Shown: positions 50,176-60,300, counted from the first letter of the stretch. The stretch: DNA of 64,000 nt from Marinifilum_A sediminis (GCA_947496465.1 CANMCX010000011.1:71733-135732); one strand, 5' to 3'. The notes: generated by a model not told the origin, from the sequence alone. Numbers and translations: made by a program.

Positions 50176-52365
50176 ATGGCCACCATTAGATTTCAAGCGT
50201 TAAGTGAACTCCTGAGTAGAAAACCGATTTCTGTTACTTTACCATCAAATAAAGTCACCGATTACTATGGAGATTTGGTTTTTAATGTAGATTCAATGAG
50301 AAAGTATCTTTCTCGTGATGCTTTTAAAGCTGTGATGGCTGCTAATGAAAAGGGAGGTTCTATCGATCGAAAAATGTCTGATGGAATTGCCTTGGGTATG
50401 AAATCATGGGCAATTGAAAAGGGTGCAACCCACTACACTCACTGGTTTCAGCCGCTAACCGATGGAACAGCTGAGAAGCATGATGGTTTTATTGATTATG
50501 GCGATGGTGGAAATATGATTGAAAATTTTTCGGGGAAATTATTAGCTCAGCAAGAGCCAGATGCTTCTTCTTTTCCATCAGGAGGAATTCGCCAAACCTT
50601 TGAAGCTCGTGGTTATACAGCCTGGGATGTATCTTCTCCTGCTTTTATTGTTGGAACAACTCTTTGTATTCCTACAATTTTTATTTCATATACTGGTGAA
50701 GCTCTTGATTATAAAACTCCACTTCTAAAAGCACTTGCAGCAGTTGACGAAGCGGCTGTTGATGTTTGTCAGTATTTCGATAAAAATGTAACAAAAGTAC
50801 ATGCTAACCTTGGTTGGGAGCAAGAATATTTTCTGATTGATGAAGCTCTTTTTCAGGCTAGACCAGACCTTGCTTTAACGGGTCGTACTTTAATGGGACA
50901 CTCTTCTTCAAAAGATCAGCAGTTGGATGATCACTACTTTGGTTCAATTCCAGAGCGTGTTACTAATTTTATGATGGAACTAGAATTAGAATGTCATAAA
51001 TTGGGTATTCCGGTTAAAACTCGTCACAATGAGGTTGCGCCATCACAGTTTGAGTTGGCTCCTATTTTTGAAGAGGCTAACCTTGCCAATGACCACAACC
51101 AGTTGGTTATGGATGTAATGAAAAAGGTTGCTCGTCACCATCAATTCCGTGTTTTATTTCACGAAAAACCATTTGCAGCCATTAATGGATCGGGTAAACA
51201 CAATAACTGGTCGTTGAGTACCGATACAGGTGTAGTGCTTATGGCGCCAGGGAAAAATCCTAAGGGGAACATGCAGTTTCTTACTTTTGTAGTAAATACT
51301 TTAATGACTGTATATAAAAATCAGGATCTTCTTCGTGCTTCAATTCTTACAGCTTCAAATAGTCACCGTTTGGGAGCGAATGAGGCTCCTCCATCAATTA
51401 TTTCTGTATTCCTTGGTGATGAGGTTTCAAGAATGTTGAAGAAGATTGTTGAAGAAGTTGGTGAGAAAAAGATGACTCCTGACGAAAAGACTGCATTGAA
51501 GTTAGGTATTGGTCGAATCCCAGAAATTATTTTGGATAATACAGATCGTAACCGTACTTCTCCATTTGCATTTACTGGTAATCGTTTCGAATTCCGTGCT
51601 GTTGGATCATCGGTAAATAATGCTGCTGCTATGACAGCTTTAAATGCTGCTATGGCAATTCAATTGAGAGATTTTAAGGCTGCTGTTGACAGATTGATTG
51701 ATGAAGGAATTAAAAAAGATGAAGCAATCTTCCAGATTCTTAAGAAAATGATTATCGAATCAAAACCAATTCGTTTTAATGGTGATGGTTATTCAGGTGC
51801 TTGGGTTATTGAAGCTAAAAAACGTGGTTTAACTAATATTACTAGTGTACCAGAATCATTAGAAAAGTATTTGGAAGCTCCTGCTAAAAGATCATTGATT
51901 GAAAGTGGAGTGATGACAGAAAAAGAACTTGAGGCACGTGTAGAAGTTGAAATGGAGAAATTTACCATGAAAATTCAGATTGAAGCTCGTGTTCTTGGTG
52001 ATATTGCCATTAACCATATTGTTCCAACTGCTGTGGCTTATCAAACTAAGCTTATTCAAAATGTTCAGGGACTAAGAGATATCTTTAGTAATAGCGAATT
52101 TGAGGAACTAGCTTCGGCTCGTAAGGATTTGATAAAAGAGATTTCGGGACATATTTCTTCTATTAAAGCTAAGGTTAAAGAAATGGTAGAGGCTCGTAAG
52201 GATTGTAATGTAATTGAAGATGGTCATAAAATGGCTTACGCATACGATCAAAAAGTTCGACCTTACCTTGAAGATATTCGTTATCATATCGATAAATTAG
52301 AATTGATTGTTGATAATGAAATGTGGCCATTGCCAAAATATAGAGAGTTATTGTTTAATAATTAA
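50176..52365 (+). CDS. glnN: glutamine synthetase type III
   Basis: ATP-dependent synthesis of glutamine from glutamate and ammonium in the cytosol. ATG 50176 gives 729 residues, the usual GSIII size; upstream ATGs at 50116 and 50140 would add a tail absent from the family. Motifs: the GSIII-specific N-terminus (RKPISVTLPSNKVTDYYGD), KSWAIEKGATHYTHWFQP, GWEQEYFLID (metal Glu), KTRHNEVAPSQFELAP (family hallmark), NGSGKHNNWSLSTDTG and NRTSPFAFTGNRFEFRAVGS. Single gene between two terminators. Confidence 0.98.
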   Translation: MATIRFQALSELLSRKPISVTLPSNKVTDYYGDLVFNVDSMRKYLSRDAFKAVMAANEKGGSIDRKMSDGIALGMKSWAIEKGATHYTHWFQPLTDGTAEKHDGFIDYGDGGNMIENFSGKLLAQQEPDASSFPSGGIRQTFEARGYTAWDVSSPAFIVGTTLCIPTIFISYTGEALDYKTPLLKALAAVDEAAVDVCQYFDKNVTKVHANLGWEQEYFLIDEALFQARPDLALTGRTLMGHSSSKDQQLDDHYFGSIPERVTNFMMELELECHKLGIPVKTRHNEVAPSQFELAPIFEEANLANDHNQLVMDVMKKVARHHQFRVLFHEKPFAAINGSGKHNNWSLSTDTGVVLMAPGKNPKGNMQFLTFVVNTLMTVYKNQDLLRASILTASNSHRLGANEAPPSIISVFLGDEVSRMLKKIVEEVGEKKMTPDEKTALKLGIGRIPEIILDNTDRNRTSPFAFTGNRFEFRAVGSSVNNAAAMTALNAAMAIQLRDFKAAVDRLIDEGIKKDEAIFQILKKMIIESKPIRFNGDGYSGAWVIEAKKRGLTNITSVPESLEKYLEAPAKRSLIESGVMTEKELEARVEVEMEKFTMKIQIEARVLGDIAINHIVPTAVAYQTKLIQNVQGLRDIFSNSEFEELASARKDLIKEISGHISSIKAKVKEMVEARKDCNVIEDGHKMAYAYDQKVRPYLEDIRYHIDKLELIVDNEMWPLPKYRELLFNN

Positions 52366-52385
52366 TTTAGACTACAATATTATTC

Positions 52386-52420
52386 AAAAAAGGATGTTCA
52401 TAAAATGGACATCCTTTTTT
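52386..52420 (+). terminator. glnN terminator
   Basis: AAAAAAGGATGT (52386-52397) and ACATCCTTTTTT (52409-52420), loop 11 bases. Confidence 0.92.
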
Positions 52421-52592
52421 GTTTACTTGAAATATTAGATTATTCTATCGAATAAAATATTTATTTTTATACTTTGTAGATCTATATCAATTTTAAAATT
52501 ATTTGGTAATACGAGTTGTCGTATTCTCTTAGTTTATTGAGAATAACGATGCTTTAAGCGATATCTGATGATTTTATAAGAAAATTTTAAAT

Positions 52593-54950
52593 ATGAAACT
52601 TCTTTCTTTAACAGGCATTTTGTGCATAATCGGGCTTTTAATTTCGTGTTCCTCTAAATCGTATGTCAATAGAGGCGATAAAATGGTTCTTGCCGGAAAA
52701 TATTATCATGCACAAGCGATGTATGAAAAAGGATATAAAAAGGAAAAGGATAAGGAACAAAAAGCAGAAATTGCTTTTAAAAATGCAGCCTGTTTTGATG
52801 AGATAAACGAGCCAAGAAAAGCTGCATCATGGTATCGTAAAGCTATAATGAATAGAGATACTTTTGCTACTGCGGTTAAAGCTTTGGCATATGCGGAGGT
52901 GAAAAATAATAGATTGGAAGAGGCAGAGGAAAATTTTTGGGAATATCTGGATTTAAACCCAGAAATGAAAAACAAAGATGATGCATCAAAAATATTAAAA
53001 CGCATTTCGTATTGGGAAGAATTTCCGGGTAGATATAAGGTGGAAATCTTAAAAGAATTCAATTCGGGAAGTAGTGATTTTGCTCCTATTTATATGGGGA
53101 AAGATACCAATGTTATTTACTTTACATCGAATCGAAAATATCAGGATAAGCCTAAAAAAGATGGTGTAACGGGAGAGTATTTTTCAAATTTGTACGAATC
53201 GCATTATTCTAATGAAGTAATTCGAAAAAGTAAGAAGAAAAAAGGAAGAAAAGCTAAAAGCAGAAAAATTATAACAGATACTTATCAGTGGAGCAAGCCT
53301 GATGGTATTGGAGATACCATAAATTCTGACTGGAATGAAGGTGCAGCCTGTTTCACAAGTGGTGGAGATATATTCTACTTCACATCATCCAGGAAAATTA
53401 ATAAGAACAATCAGGGAACGAAGATATTTGCTGTTCAAAGAAAAGATGGTGATTGGGGAAGAGTTGCGATGCAGGAATTGGTAGCAGATTCACTTTCTGT
53501 TGGGCATCCTTCAATTTCTGATGATGGTTCGATTCTTTATTTTGTTTCTGATATGCCAGGTGGCTATGGTGGAAATGACATTTGGATGAGTAAGAAAAGT
53601 GGAAGTGGTTGGAGTGAGCCTCAAAATTTAGGAAGACCAATTAATTCTGATAAGGATGAATTGTTTCCTCATATCCGTGACAACGGCATGCTTTATTTTG
53701 CCTCAGACAGAGATGGTGGAATGGGCGGATTGGATATTTATCAGGCAATGAGAAATGAAGTTGGAGTTTGGCAGGTTGATAATATGAAATATCCTATTAA
53801 TTCTACCGCTGATGATTTTGCCATTCATTTTCAGGCAGGACAAGAGAAGGGCATGTTCAGTTCTTCCAGAAAAAAGGGTAATGATGATATCTATAGATTT
53901 GACTACATGCCTTTGCAATTCACTTTTTCAGGACAAGTGCTGGATTCGGAAAGCAAAGAGCCGATTGAAAAAGCCAGAATCAATATCGTTTCAACTGATG
54001 GAGAACAATCCGAAGTAAAATCAGGTAAGGATGGAAAGTTCTTTTTGGAATTAAAACCAGACCTGGAATACATTGCAATGGTTTCAAAAGATGGTTATCT
54101 AAATGGTAAGGAATTGGTAAATACTTTGGGTATTAATGTGAGTCGTAATTTTAAATCAATCATTGGTTTGAAAGCAATAGAAAAACCAATAGAATTGCCA
54201 AATATTTTTTACGATTTTGGTAGCTGGAGTTTAAGAGAAGAATCGAAAGAAGCATTAGATGGATTGGTAGAAACATTAAATGATAATCCAAAAATTACTA
54301 TTGAATTGGGTTCTCATTCTGATTTTGTAGGGAGTGAGTCTACGAATAAGGAAATATCTCAAAAAAGAGCTCAATCGGTTGTCGATTATTTAATTGATAA
54401 AGGAATTTATTGGGATCGATTGATTGCTCATGGTTATGGCGAATCGGAACCTCGTAAAATTAATTCTGCAATTGTAAAAGAACACGATTTCTTGAAAGTA
54501 GATGAGGTGCTAACAGAATCAAGAATCGAAAAAATGAATTCAGATCAGAAGGAAATTGCGAATCAATTGAATCGTAGAACCGAATTTAAAGTTTTATCAA
54601 CAGATTATAAGCCGGGACCAAATTCGAAAGTGAAGCCAGGCAGCAACTCTAATCAGATAGGAAATACTTTAATTAAAGAATTGAATAAAATAAATGGAGT
54701 ATTCTACACCATTCAGGTAGGTGCATTTGAAAAAAATACGATACCTACAGTTGTTCAGAATTTCAAGGTTGTTTTCCGCGCAAAAGTCAACGAAACTACA
54801 AATAGATACACTACCGGAATATATGATGATATTGAGGAAGCTAAGCTTGAGGCTCAAAACATCAATAAGAAAGGAATTAAAGCTTTTGTAATCGCATACA
54901 ATAATGGGAAAAAGATTACCTTTGCGGAAGCTAAAAAATTGAAGGAGTAA
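52593..54950 (+). CDS. OmpA-family lipoprotein with TPR, PD40 propeller and SPOR domain
   Basis: Outer-membrane lipoprotein of 785 residues (lipobox LLISC, Cys19). In order: TPR-like repeats (about 28-130), PD40/WD40-like propeller (about 150-430; IYFTSNRKYQ, FYFTSSRK, LYFVSDMPGGYGGNDIWM, LYFASDRDGGMGGLDIY), carboxypeptidase-regulatory-like domain (about 440-520), OmpA peptidoglycan-binding domain (about 545-680; IELGSHSDFVGS, RAQSVVDYLI) and a C-terminal SPOR domain (about 705-780; FYTIQVGAFEKN). The first part resembles PorE of the type IX secretion system, but PorE has no SPOR; no other por gene is in the window. It anchors the outer membrane to the wall. It lies just ahead of purM. Confidence 0.92.
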   Translation: MKLLSLTGILCIIGLLISCSSKSYVNRGDKMVLAGKYYHAQAMYEKGYKKEKDKEQKAEIAFKNAACFDEINEPRKAASWYRKAIMNRDTFATAVKALAYAEVKNNRLEEAEENFWEYLDLNPEMKNKDDASKILKRISYWEEFPGRYKVEILKEFNSGSSDFAPIYMGKDTNVIYFTSNRKYQDKPKKDGVTGEYFSNLYESHYSNEVIRKSKKKKGRKAKSRKIITDTYQWSKPDGIGDTINSDWNEGAACFTSGGDIFYFTSSRKINKNNQGTKIFAVQRKDGDWGRVAMQELVADSLSVGHPSISDDGSILYFVSDMPGGYGGNDIWMSKKSGSGWSEPQNLGRPINSDKDELFPHIRDNGMLYFASDRDGGMGGLDIYQAMRNEVGVWQVDNMKYPINSTADDFAIHFQAGQEKGMFSSSRKKGNDDIYRFDYMPLQFTFSGQVLDSESKEPIEKARINIVSTDGEQSEVKSGKDGKFFLELKPDLEYIAMVSKDGYLNGKELVNTLGINVSRNFKSIIGLKAIEKPIELPNIFYDFGSWSLREESKEALDGLVETLNDNPKITIELGSHSDFVGSESTNKEISQKRAQSVVDYLIDKGIYWDRLIAHGYGESEPRKINSAIVKEHDFLKVDEVLTESRIEKMNSDQKEIANQLNRRTEFKVLSTDYKPGPNSKVKPGSNSNQIGNTLIKELNKINGVFYTIQVGAFEKNTIPTVVQNFKVVFRAKVNETTNRYTTGIYDDIEEAKLEAQNINKKGIKAFVIAYNNGKKITFAEAKKLKE

Positions 54951-54978
54951 GTTCCTTTTATACTTTATCTAAACAACC

Positions 54979-56148
54979 ATGAGAAAAGACGAAAGATATA
55001 ATCTGAGAGGTGTTTCAGCTTCGAAAGAAGATGTGCACAATGCAATTAAAGATCTTGATAAAGGCTTGTTTCCAAACGCCTTTTGTAAAGTAGTTCCTGA
55101 TTATTTAACGGGAGATTCGGAATATTGTAATATTATGCATGCCGATGGTGCAGGAACCAAATCATCACTAGCATACATGTACTGGAAAGAAACTGGTGAT
55201 TTATCGGTTTGGAAAGGTATTGCTCAGGATGCATTAATTATGAATATTGATGATTTATTGTGTGTAGGAGCTGTTGATAATATTCTTTTGTCGTCGACAA
55301 TTGGTCGTAACAAGAATTTGATTCCGGGTGAAGTAATTTCTCAAATTATTAACGGAACTGAAGAGTTGCTTGCCGAGTATGCCAAGTTAGGAGTAAACAT
55401 TCATGCTACTGGTGGAGAAACGGCAGATGTTGGTGATTTGGTGAGAACCATTATTGTTGATTCAACAGTTACTTGTCGTATGAAACGTGAAGATGTAATC
55501 ACCAATGAGAAGATTCAGGCTGGTGACGTTATTGTTGGTTTGTCAGCATCAGGAAAAGCAACTTACGAGAAAGAATACAACGGAGGGATGGGATCCAATG
55601 GATTAACCTCTGCTCGCCACGATGTTTTCTCAAAATATTTGGCAGAAAAATACCCTGAAAGTTACGATAACTCGGTTCCTGAGGAGCTAGTGTACTCTGG
55701 TAATTGCAAATTGACTGATAAAGTTGAAGGTGTAGATATTGATGCTGGAAAATTGGTATTATCTGCAACCAGAACTTATGCTCCAATCATTAAAAAGATA
55801 TTGGATCAATACAGATCGCAAATTCATGGTATGATTCATTGCTCGGGTGGAGCTCAAACCAAAGTCTTGAACTTTGTTGACAACTTGCATATCGTTAAAG
55901 ATAACATGTTTGATGTGCCTCCATTGTTCCAGTTGATTAAGGAGCAAAGCGGAACTTCTTGGGACGAAATGTACAAGGTGTTTAATATGGGGCATCGTTT
56001 CGAATTGTACGTTCCAGAAGAAATTGCTAATAATATTATTGCTATCTCGAAAGAATTTGATGTTGATGCAAAAATTGTTGGTAGATGTGAAGCGCACAAA
56101 GGGAAGAAGCTAACTGTGAAAAGTGAGTTTGGTAAATTTGTTTACTAG
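54979..56148 (+). CDS. purM: phosphoribosylformylglycinamidine cyclo-ligase (AIR synthase)
   Basis: Fifth step of purine synthesis: FGAM plus ATP to AIR. The 389 residues fit the longer Bacteroidetes PurM. Motifs: RYNLRGVSASKEDVHNAI, NIMHADGAGTKSSLAYMYW (metal/ATP Asp), MNIDDLLCVGA, HATGGETADVGD and the C-terminal MIHCSGGAQTKVL and VFNMGHRFELYVP. Starts 28 bases after the OmpA gene; a bidirectional terminator follows. Confidence 0.96.
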   Translation: MRKDERYNLRGVSASKEDVHNAIKDLDKGLFPNAFCKVVPDYLTGDSEYCNIMHADGAGTKSSLAYMYWKETGDLSVWKGIAQDALIMNIDDLLCVGAVDNILLSSTIGRNKNLIPGEVISQIINGTEELLAEYAKLGVNIHATGGETADVGDLVRTIIVDSTVTCRMKREDVITNEKIQAGDVIVGLSASGKATYEKEYNGGMGSNGLTSARHDVFSKYLAEKYPESYDNSVPEELVYSGNCKLTDKVEGVDIDAGKLVLSATRTYAPIIKKILDQYRSQIHGMIHCSGGAQTKVLNFVDNLHIVKDNMFDVPPLFQLIKEQSGTSWDEMYKVFNMGHRFELYVPEEIANNIIAISKEFDVDAKIVGRCEAHKGKKLTVKSEFGKFVY

Positions 56149-56172
56149 ATTTTAATAAAATAAGATATTATT

Positions 56173-56204
56173 AAAAATGCCACTCGAATTTGAGTGGCAT
56201 TTTT
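56173..56204. terminator. bidirectional terminator after purM
   Basis: AAAAATGCCACTC (56173-56185), loop GAATTT, GAGTGGCATTTTT (56192-56204), between convergent genes. Confidence 0.92.
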
Positions 56205-56212
56205 ATATGGTG

Positions 56213-56539
56213 TTAATCGTTGATTTCAAAGCCCCATTCTTTGATCACTTTAGGCTCATCGGGGTAAACAGTGAGTAATAGATTTCGAATACTTTTAATT
56301 TCGTTTGAGATAAATTTCAAATCATTTCTTTTTGAATGATCAAAATGTTGATGTTTGTTGCTTTTTGTTGTTTCCAGATCTTTAAAACTTCTGATTTTTT
56401 TAGATTTTTCAACTAGGCGATCCATGTCAACAGCTCCGTTCAAAAGGCTTCTCTTTTTATTTGTTTCGTGCCTTTTGTAAATCTTTCCTAATAAACCCAA
56501 TATTTGATCTTCGCTACGAGGGATTTTGACTTTAACCAT
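56213..56539 (-). CDS. small basic hypothetical protein
   Basis: About 108 residues, rich in Lys/Arg, no signal or membrane segment, predicted mainly helical (LGLLGKIYKRHETNKK, LKFISNEIKSIRNLLLTVY). It ends KEWGFEIND. I do not recognise a characterised family. ATG 56539 (MVKVKIPRSEDQ) is chosen; ATG 56557 would add six residues. Single gene; nothing in the context suggests a role. Confidence 0.7.
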   Translation of the reverse strand: MVKVKIPRSEDQILGLLGKIYKRHETNKKRSLLNGAVDMDRLVEKSKKIRSFKDLETTKSNKHQHFDHSKRNDLKFISNEIKSIRNLLLTVYPDEPKVIKEWGFEIND

Positions 56540-56847
56540 AAGCTTAGTTTTAAGCAATTAAACTTAGTTGGATTACAAGACATTTGCTCATCTTTATCAT
56601 TTCAAGATGAAAATAAACGAAACTTTATTTTGTAAATATTCAGATCAATAATTTCTGGTTTGGTTATTTTCTTTTTATGAAATTACTCAACTGAATACCT
56701 ATCGTTTATTTCCTATTAAAATTAACTCCGTTGTTTTAGAAAGTAAAGAGTTATTATATTTTTTTCTCAATTTAAAATCAAACTAAATTCCACCAAAAAA
56801 AGCCTGTAATTTGATTTGCAGGCTTCATATTTTTGTTGATTAAGATT
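56540..56847. other. 308-base intergenic region
   Basis: AT-rich, no gene or repeat seen. It should hold the promoter of the small basic protein gene (minus strand), but I found no convincing -33/-7 pair. Its right end holds the terminator of the DUF3857 gene. Confidence 0.5.
56796..56825 (-). terminator. terminator of the DUF3857 gene
   Basis: AAGCCTG (56800-56806) and CAGGCTT (56819-56825), followed on the minus strand by a T run. Confidence 0.75.
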
Positions 56848-58902
56848 CTATTTTATGGCCGTTGTTTCATCTTTCTTTAGAATAAGAATCTGTCCCTCTT
56901 TTGTTATTATTTGGTTGTAAAATTCTTTTAAGATTTCATATTCGTCAGGAACAAAATGAGAATTGTTAATATTAAATTTAAGACTTGCCATTATTTTATT
57001 TCCTGATAGAACTGCTTTATAGCTATATGTTCCTCCATTTTCAGGTAATGTAATCATCGAAGGTTTTGGCGTATATTCTGTTGTATATCCTTTAGGGATT
57101 TCCAATATAAGAAGATAGCTGATGTGCATGGGATGTCCAAAATTTACAGGATATTCCCTTTTTTCAAGTTTAAATGGATTTTTTGTTGTGTGATATTTTA
57201 ATATTGGATTTAAATAAATTTTATCACCTTCTATATTTGCATGATTTTCAATTAGGGTCGAATAGGTAAGAACTAAAGGTTTATATCTGTCATTTAGGTT
57301 TGTAAGTTTTACATTCTCAATATTCCATTCATCATTTTCATCAATGAGTTTGCTTATCGCCTCTTCTGTCTTAATATTGAAGTTCTTTCTTTGTTTAATA
57401 GCTTCGTAATCATAGAATACTTCTTTAAAATTACCAGTTAAATCTCCCTCTTTGGTTAATTTAAGATTAGCCATTAAATTTATTTTTGATCCCTTAGTTG
57501 GGTTTAAGTCTACCCATTCAGATCGACTTTCAGAAATAAGTCTCCCTTTTTCATTTAAGCATCTAAAAGGAAGTATGCCAATAGGACAATATGGATCGGT
57601 TGCATCCATTAAGAGTTGTTTGCCTTCAATTTCTGCACTTGCTATAACATAGTTCATTTGAGTTATTGTAGGATGCGATGGATGAATTATTCCATTGTTT
57701 CTGGTACTTAAAACCACAGGGTAGGCATCGATACCAGCTCCTCGTAATAAGGCAACTAAGAGTAAATTAACTTCAGCTGAATTGCCTTTTTTATCTTTCC
57801 ATATGTCTTTTAATGATTTTGAAGTATATAATCTGTTAAGTCCATTCCATTTTATTTCATTCTGAATAGTTTGGTATATTTTACCAATTTTATCTAATTC
57901 CGAATCTGTTGGGTTTACAATATTGGCTAGAACATTTTTAGTAAAGGCAAGTTTTTTAATCTGTACACCAAAACTTTCCGATTTGATTAACTTTTCTCTA
58001 ACTGTATTCCAAGTTGATGAATATCTATGAAGAGGGCTTATTCCTATTTGGTAGGATTGCAATTCGAATTCTATTCTGCTTAAATAGTTTTTGTTTGCTA
58101 ACATGTATGATTCACTTTGAAAAGCGGGAATGTTTTCACCCGAATATTCATATATACTTGAAGTTGGATTAAGTGTAAATCGATGTCTTTCCATCTTAAT
58201 ATTTCCATATTTGGTATTCATTTCTTTATACTCTACCATTATATTTTCCACTTTATTTCCTAAATCTTCTTCATGAATCGGATAATATCCTTTTATGGTT
58301 TTTTGGTATTTAAAATATTCCGGAATTTGAGTACGATATTTGGAATATATAACAGGGATACTATATTGAAACTGCCAAGTCTTAAAATTGTGATAGAACG
58401 GTGATTTAATTACATATTTACAATCAATTACAGAACCAACTTTAATATTGGGCATGGTAAATTTGACAGTTTTCCAATTTGGTGTGGATTCTTCATAGAA
58501 AATTTGATTTTTTTCTAATTTGGAGCTGATGATTTTCGATTCTAGATTGAATGTTTTTCCCTTTATGGCATATATGCCTTCGTAACCATTTTTGTCATGA
58601 TAAATAGGTATTTCGAAATTTGCATAATTAAATCCTTCTTCTTTTAAAATTTTAATTCTCACATGTCGTTCAAATTTGCAAACAAAACCACTATTGGTTT
58701 CGTTGTTTTCATAATCGAAAAAGGAGTACCCGTTATCATATAGAATAACAGCAACAGCATTGGTGTCAAGTTGGTAGTTTTTCATTTCCAACTCTTCTAT
58801 AGATACTTTTCCAAATTTTAACTTAATATTTTCACAGTTAGAAAGTTGAGGGTTTAGTGAGCAAAAGAGAAAAAGCAATAGGGTAATAAGAACACGATTC
58901 AT
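56848..58902 (-). CDS. exported DUF3857 / transglutaminase-fold protein
   Basis: Exported protein of 684 residues: signal peptide (1-23), DUF3857 (about 60-225; GFVCKFERHVRIKILKEEGF, MPNIKVGSVIDCKY), then a transglutaminase-like core (about 325-440) and a beta-rich C-terminal domain (about 480-660). The usual catalytic triad is not intact: the Cys position is Ser375 (GNSAEVNLLLVALLRGAG), the His position is Tyr418 (TQMNYVIAS); Asp433 remains (LLMDATD). Many Bacteroidetes relatives look alike, so it is probably a binding or structural domain. Single gene with its own terminator. Confidence 0.9.
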   Translation of the reverse strand: MNRVLITLLLFLFCSLNPQLSNCENIKLKFGKVSIEELEMKNYQLDTNAVAVILYDNGYSFFDYENNETNSGFVCKFERHVRIKILKEEGFNYANFEIPIYHDKNGYEGIYAIKGKTFNLESKIISSKLEKNQIFYEESTPNWKTVKFTMPNIKVGSVIDCKYVIKSPFYHNFKTWQFQYSIPVIYSKYRTQIPEYFKYQKTIKGYYPIHEEDLGNKVENIMVEYKEMNTKYGNIKMERHRFTLNPTSSIYEYSGENIPAFQSESYMLANKNYLSRIEFELQSYQIGISPLHRYSSTWNTVREKLIKSESFGVQIKKLAFTKNVLANIVNPTDSELDKIGKIYQTIQNEIKWNGLNRLYTSKSLKDIWKDKKGNSAEVNLLLVALLRGAGIDAYPVVLSTRNNGIIHPSHPTITQMNYVIASAEIEGKQLLMDATDPYCPIGILPFRCLNEKGRLISESRSEWVDLNPTKGSKINLMANLKLTKEGDLTGNFKEVFYDYEAIKQRKNFNIKTEEAISKLIDENDEWNIENVKLTNLNDRYKPLVLTYSTLIENHANIEGDKIYLNPILKYHTTKNPFKLEKREYPVNFGHPMHISYLLILEIPKGYTTEYTPKPSMITLPENGGTYSYKAVLSGNKIMASLKFNINNSHFVPDEYEILKEFYNQIITKEGQILILKKDETTAIK

Positions 58903-59123
58903 AGGGATAGGGTTAAATTAGTAATGACTTACTAGAGTTTATGTAATGTTATGAATATCAATATAATTAATTGTTAATTAATATAAAAAAGAAAAATGTA
59001 ATGAGGAGAGAATTTTATTTATTACCATTATGGTTTTTACGAGGAAATGCCTATATATATAGGACAATTTAAAAATTGGAAGTTAATATTGTAGATGTGT
59101 TATTTAAAATGATTTTATTTTTC

Positions 59124-59131
59124 TAATTTTG
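59124..59131 (+). promoter_or_regulatory. prfA promoter -7 element
   Basis: TAATTTTG fits TAnnTTTG, 23 bases before the start codon. The -33 side is weak (TTATT at 59099-59103). A 14-base palindrome CCTATATATATAGG lies upstream at 59050-59063. Confidence 0.5.
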
Positions 59132-59154
59132 TCCAAAATTTAGAATACTGTAGC

Positions 59155-60240
59155 ATGAGCAATAATTTGATCCTAGATAAATTAGAAGGTGTCTTCATTA
59201 GATTTAAGGAAGTCGGACAATTAATTACCGACCCTGAATTGATGGGAGATATGAAACGCTTTGTGAAGTTAAGCAAAGAATATAAGGAATTGGAAGCAGT
59301 TACTGTAGCTGCTAAAGCATATAAAAATGCTGTTGATACGATAGCAGAATCTAAAGATATCATTGCAAATGAATCGGATGAGGAACTTCGTGAAATGGCA
59401 AAAATGGAGTTGGATGATCTTGAAGAGAGACTTCCGGAAATGGAACAAGAAATTAAGCTTCTTTTAGTACCTGCAGATCCAGAGGATTCTAAAAACGCTA
59501 TTCTTGAGATTCGTGGAGGTACAGGTGGTGATGAGGCTAGTATTTTTGCTGGCGATTTGGCTAGAATGTATACCAAATATTGCGAGGCAAAAGGATGGAA
59601 AGTTTCAGTGTCTAGCTTTAGTGAAGGAACTTCTGGTGGTTACAAGGAGATTGTGATGAATGTAACTGGTGAAGGTGTGTATGGTATTTTGAAATATGAA
59701 TCAGGAGTTCATCGTGTTCAGCGTGTACCGCAAACCGAAACTCAGGGACGTGTTCATACAAGTGCTGCATCAGTTGCGGTTTTGCCAGAGGCAGAAGAGT
59801 TTGATATTGATGTGAAGGAAAGTGATATCCGTAAGGATACCTATTGTTCTTCAGGTCCTGGTGGACAGTCGGTAAATACTACATATTCCGCTATTAGATT
59901 GACTCATATTCCGACTGGCATTGTTGTTACTTGTCAGGATCAGAAATCTCAGTTGAAAAATCTTGCAAAGGCAATGATCGAATTGCGTTCACGTATTTAC
60001 GCGATGGAACACCAGAAATATTTGGATGAGATTTCATCGAAACGTAAAACGATGGTTTCTACTGGTGACCGTTCGGCTAAGATTCGTACTTACAATTATC
60101 CGCAAGGACGTGTTACCGATCACCGTATCAATCTAACCTTATATAATTTGTCAGCTGTTATGGATGGCGATGTTCAGGAGGTTATCGATAAACTTCAAAT
60201 TGAAGAAAACGCAGAACGACTTAAGGAAAGTGGTTTATAA
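59155..60240 (+). CDS. prfA: peptide chain release factor 1
   Basis: Reads UAG and UAA stop codons and triggers peptide release. The 361 residues have the catalytic GGQ (SSGPGGQSVNTTYSAIR) and the codon-recognition region RVPQTETQGRVHTSAASVAV; the tripeptide here is P-Q-T where E. coli RF1 has P-A-T. N-terminal coiled coil about 5-105. No frameshift site as in RF2 genes. It precedes pyrF with a terminator between. Confidence 0.97.
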   Translation: MSNNLILDKLEGVFIRFKEVGQLITDPELMGDMKRFVKLSKEYKELEAVTVAAKAYKNAVDTIAESKDIIANESDEELREMAKMELDDLEERLPEMEQEIKLLLVPADPEDSKNAILEIRGGTGGDEASIFAGDLARMYTKYCEAKGWKVSVSSFSEGTSGGYKEIVMNVTGEGVYGILKYESGVHRVQRVPQTETQGRVHTSAASVAVLPEAEEFDIDVKESDIRKDTYCSSGPGGQSVNTTYSAIRLTHIPTGIVVTCQDQKSQLKNLAKAMIELRSRIYAMEHQKYLDEISSKRKTMVSTGDRSAKIRTYNYPQGRVTDHRINLTLYNLSAVMDGDVQEVIDKLQIEENAERLKESGL

Positions 60241-60248
60241 TAATATTT

Positions 60249-60276
60249 GGCAGTGGTATCCCCACTGCCTTTTTTG
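60249..60276 (+). terminator. prfA terminator
   Basis: GGCAGTGG (60249-60256), loop TATCC, CCACTGCC (60262-60269), then T run. Confidence 0.9.
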
Positions 60277-60300
60277 TATTAACTAGTAAACAACCAAAAA

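Noticed and set aside
59050..59063. CCTATATATATAGG palindrome before prfA
   Set aside because: Simple AT alternation; no second copy or link to a regulator.
59155..60240. P-Q-T tripeptide in RF1 as a sign of changed stop-codon use
   Set aside because: The third residue Thr and the rest of the recognition region are normal, genes in this window end with all three stop codons, and I believe such variants are common in the phylum.
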